A DNA stretch of 7,332 bases from Bacteroidales bacterium. Lineage in GTDB: Bacteria > Bacteroidota > Bacteroidia > Bacteroidales > Dysgonomonadaceae. The stretch is from NCBI GenBank assembly GCA_012728155.1, contig JAAYFR010000276.1:1-7332 (forward strand), written 5' to 3'. The translations under genes were made by a program, and so were the position numbers. Each line of letters opens with the position of its first letter. Position 1 is the stretch's first letter. A model generated the notes under the pieces. It was given only the letters and a program-made list of their open reading frames with translations. It was not told the DNA's origin and searched no databases. Shown here piece after piece: positions 6,378 through 7,332 of this stretch.

Positions 6378-7332
6378 AGAACTTTTTTGAAAAATGCAAG
6401 TCTGACAGGCTTATCGTTATCAATCCTTCCAAGCCACACCATTTCAGGATTGGGTCATATTCCCCCCAGTGATAAACTCAATATCGCCGGGATTGGCGTT
6501 GGTGGTAAAGGAAGAGTCAACCTTAGAAATATGGTGGGACAAAATATCGTGGCTCTGTGTGATTGTGACTACGACTACGCCAGTGAGGTCTTCAAATCCT
6601 ATCCGGAAGCCGCACGATACAAAGATTTCCGAATAATGTTGGAAAAACAGAAAGATATTGATGCAGTGATAATTGCAACTCCCGACCATACTCATACAGT
6701 GACTGCCGCAGCAGTAATGGAATTGGGGAAACATATCTATCTTCAGAAGCCTCTGACACATTCTGTTTGGGAATCAAGGTATCTTACCCAGTTAGCGAAA
6801 AAGACAGGAGTGACAACACAGATGGGGAATGAGGGTCATTCTGCCGACACAGTCTATGAAGTAGCAGAAGTAGTACAGAGTGGCTGTCTGGGAAGTGTAA
6901 GGGAGGCGCATGTGTGGACAAACCGGCCTATCTGGCGACAAGGTATGCCAAAGCCTTCTTTACAGATACCTGTTCCTCCCACTTTAGATTGGGATTTATT
7001 TATAGGTCCGGCTCCCATGCGCGATTATAATCCTGAATATCACCCATGGATCTGGCGGGGGTGGTGGGATTTTGGGACAGGTGCCCTGGGCGATATGGGT
7101 TGCCATTTACTCGATGCCCCCTATTATGCATTAAAACTTGGTCAGCCTTTTGAATTTCAAGCCTCCTCCTCCCTTGTCAATACTGAAAGTGCCCCTGTAT
7201 CGTCAAAAGTGAGTTACAAATTTCCTGCAAGAGAGGATTTAGACAACTGCAAACTCCCAGAATTGGAATTAACCTGGTACGATGGAGGTTTGATGCCATC
7301 GCGCCCATATGATCTACCTTATGATGCCCCCA
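6369..7332 (+). CDS. Tat-exported Gfo/Idh/MocA-family oxidoreductase (3' end outside window)
   Basis: The frame stays open from the ATG at 6369 to the window edge, giving 321 complete codons; family members are usually well over 400 residues, so the C-terminus is missing only because the window ends. MKRRTFLKNASLTGLSLSILP is a twin-arginine signal (RRTFLK), which implies folding with cofactor in the cytoplasm before export. The Rossmann motif is canonical, GIGVGGKGR at 41-49. It is followed by TPDHTHT and by QKPLTHSVWE from Q126, where QKP in place of EKP is usual for this subfamily, and then QMGNEGHS. GDMGCHLLD contains D242 and H246, the probable catalytic residues. The substrate is unknown. 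GH109 glycosidases, which use bound NAD in the same fold, are distant relatives, but assignment to GH109 is not justified here. The 530-base gap upstream suggests it may have its own promoter. Confidence 0.88.
   Translation, partial: MKRRTFLKNASLTGLSLSILPSHTISGLGHIPPSDKLNIAGIGVGGKGRVNLRNMVGQNIVALCDCDYDYASEVFKSYPEAARYKDFRIMLEKQKDIDAVIIATPDHTHTVTAAAVMELGKHIYLQKPLTHSVWESRYLTQLAKKTGVTTQMGNEGHSADTVYEVAEVVQSGCLGSVREAHVWTNRPIWRQGMPKPSLQIPVPPTLDWDLFIGPAPMRDYNPEYHPWIWRGWWDFGTGALGDMGCHLLDAPYYALKLGQPFEFQASSSLVNTESAPVSSKVSYKFPAREDLDNCKLPELELTWYDGGLMPSRPYDLPYDAP

Noticed and set aside
6444..6761. Minus-strand ORF of 105 codons over the start of the Tat oxidoreductase gene
   Set aside because: The plus strand has a twin-arginine signal and a canonical Rossmann motif here. 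The reverse frame is a shadow.

Overview
The window looks like a chromosomal segment of a member of the Bacteroidota, most likely order Bacteroidales. The evidence is A/T-rich leaders with little Shine-Dalgarno signal, a NagA/NagB pair of the Bacteroidales type, a sugar transporter of the FucP/NagP class, and several exported Gfo/Idh/MocA oxidoreductases, one of them with an Oxidoreduct_C-type C-terminus. The genus cannot be read from the sequence. All genes recognised lie on the + strand.

Layout: (1) 24-1376, a 12-helix MFS sugar transporter. (2) 1377-1458, an 82-base spacer with an interrupted inverted repeat and a heptamer direct repeat. (3) 1459-2643 nagA and 2624-3412 nagB, which overlap by 20 bases. 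(4) 3433-4431, an exported Gfo/Idh/MocA oxidoreductase with a Sec signal peptide. (5) 4438-5838, a lipoprotein Gfo/Idh/MocA oxidoreductase. (6) 5839-6368, about 530 bases without an intact recognisable gene. It holds a frameshifted, stop-interrupted remnant of another oxidoreductase, a C8 run, a 48-codon ORF of doubtful reality, and two copies of a 16-base repeat, each carrying ATGAAACGA. (7) 6369-7332, a third intact oxidoreductase with a twin-arginine signal, cut by the window edge.

Working model: the transporter brings in an amino sugar (GlcNAc is the best guess). A kinase not in this window would phosphorylate it, NagA removes the acetyl group, and NagB deaminates and isomerises glucosamine-6-P to fructose-6-P. 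Gene spacing (-20, 20 and 6 bases) suggests that nagA, nagB and the first two oxidoreductases are one transcript. The oxidoreductases all carry export signals, so they probably act outside the cytoplasm on a sugar or glycoside before uptake. Their substrates cannot be assigned from sequence. The unusual points are the pairing of a cytoplasmic amino-sugar pathway with extracytoplasmic NAD(P)-fold enzymes, the three different export signals they use, and the decayed extra copy between them.
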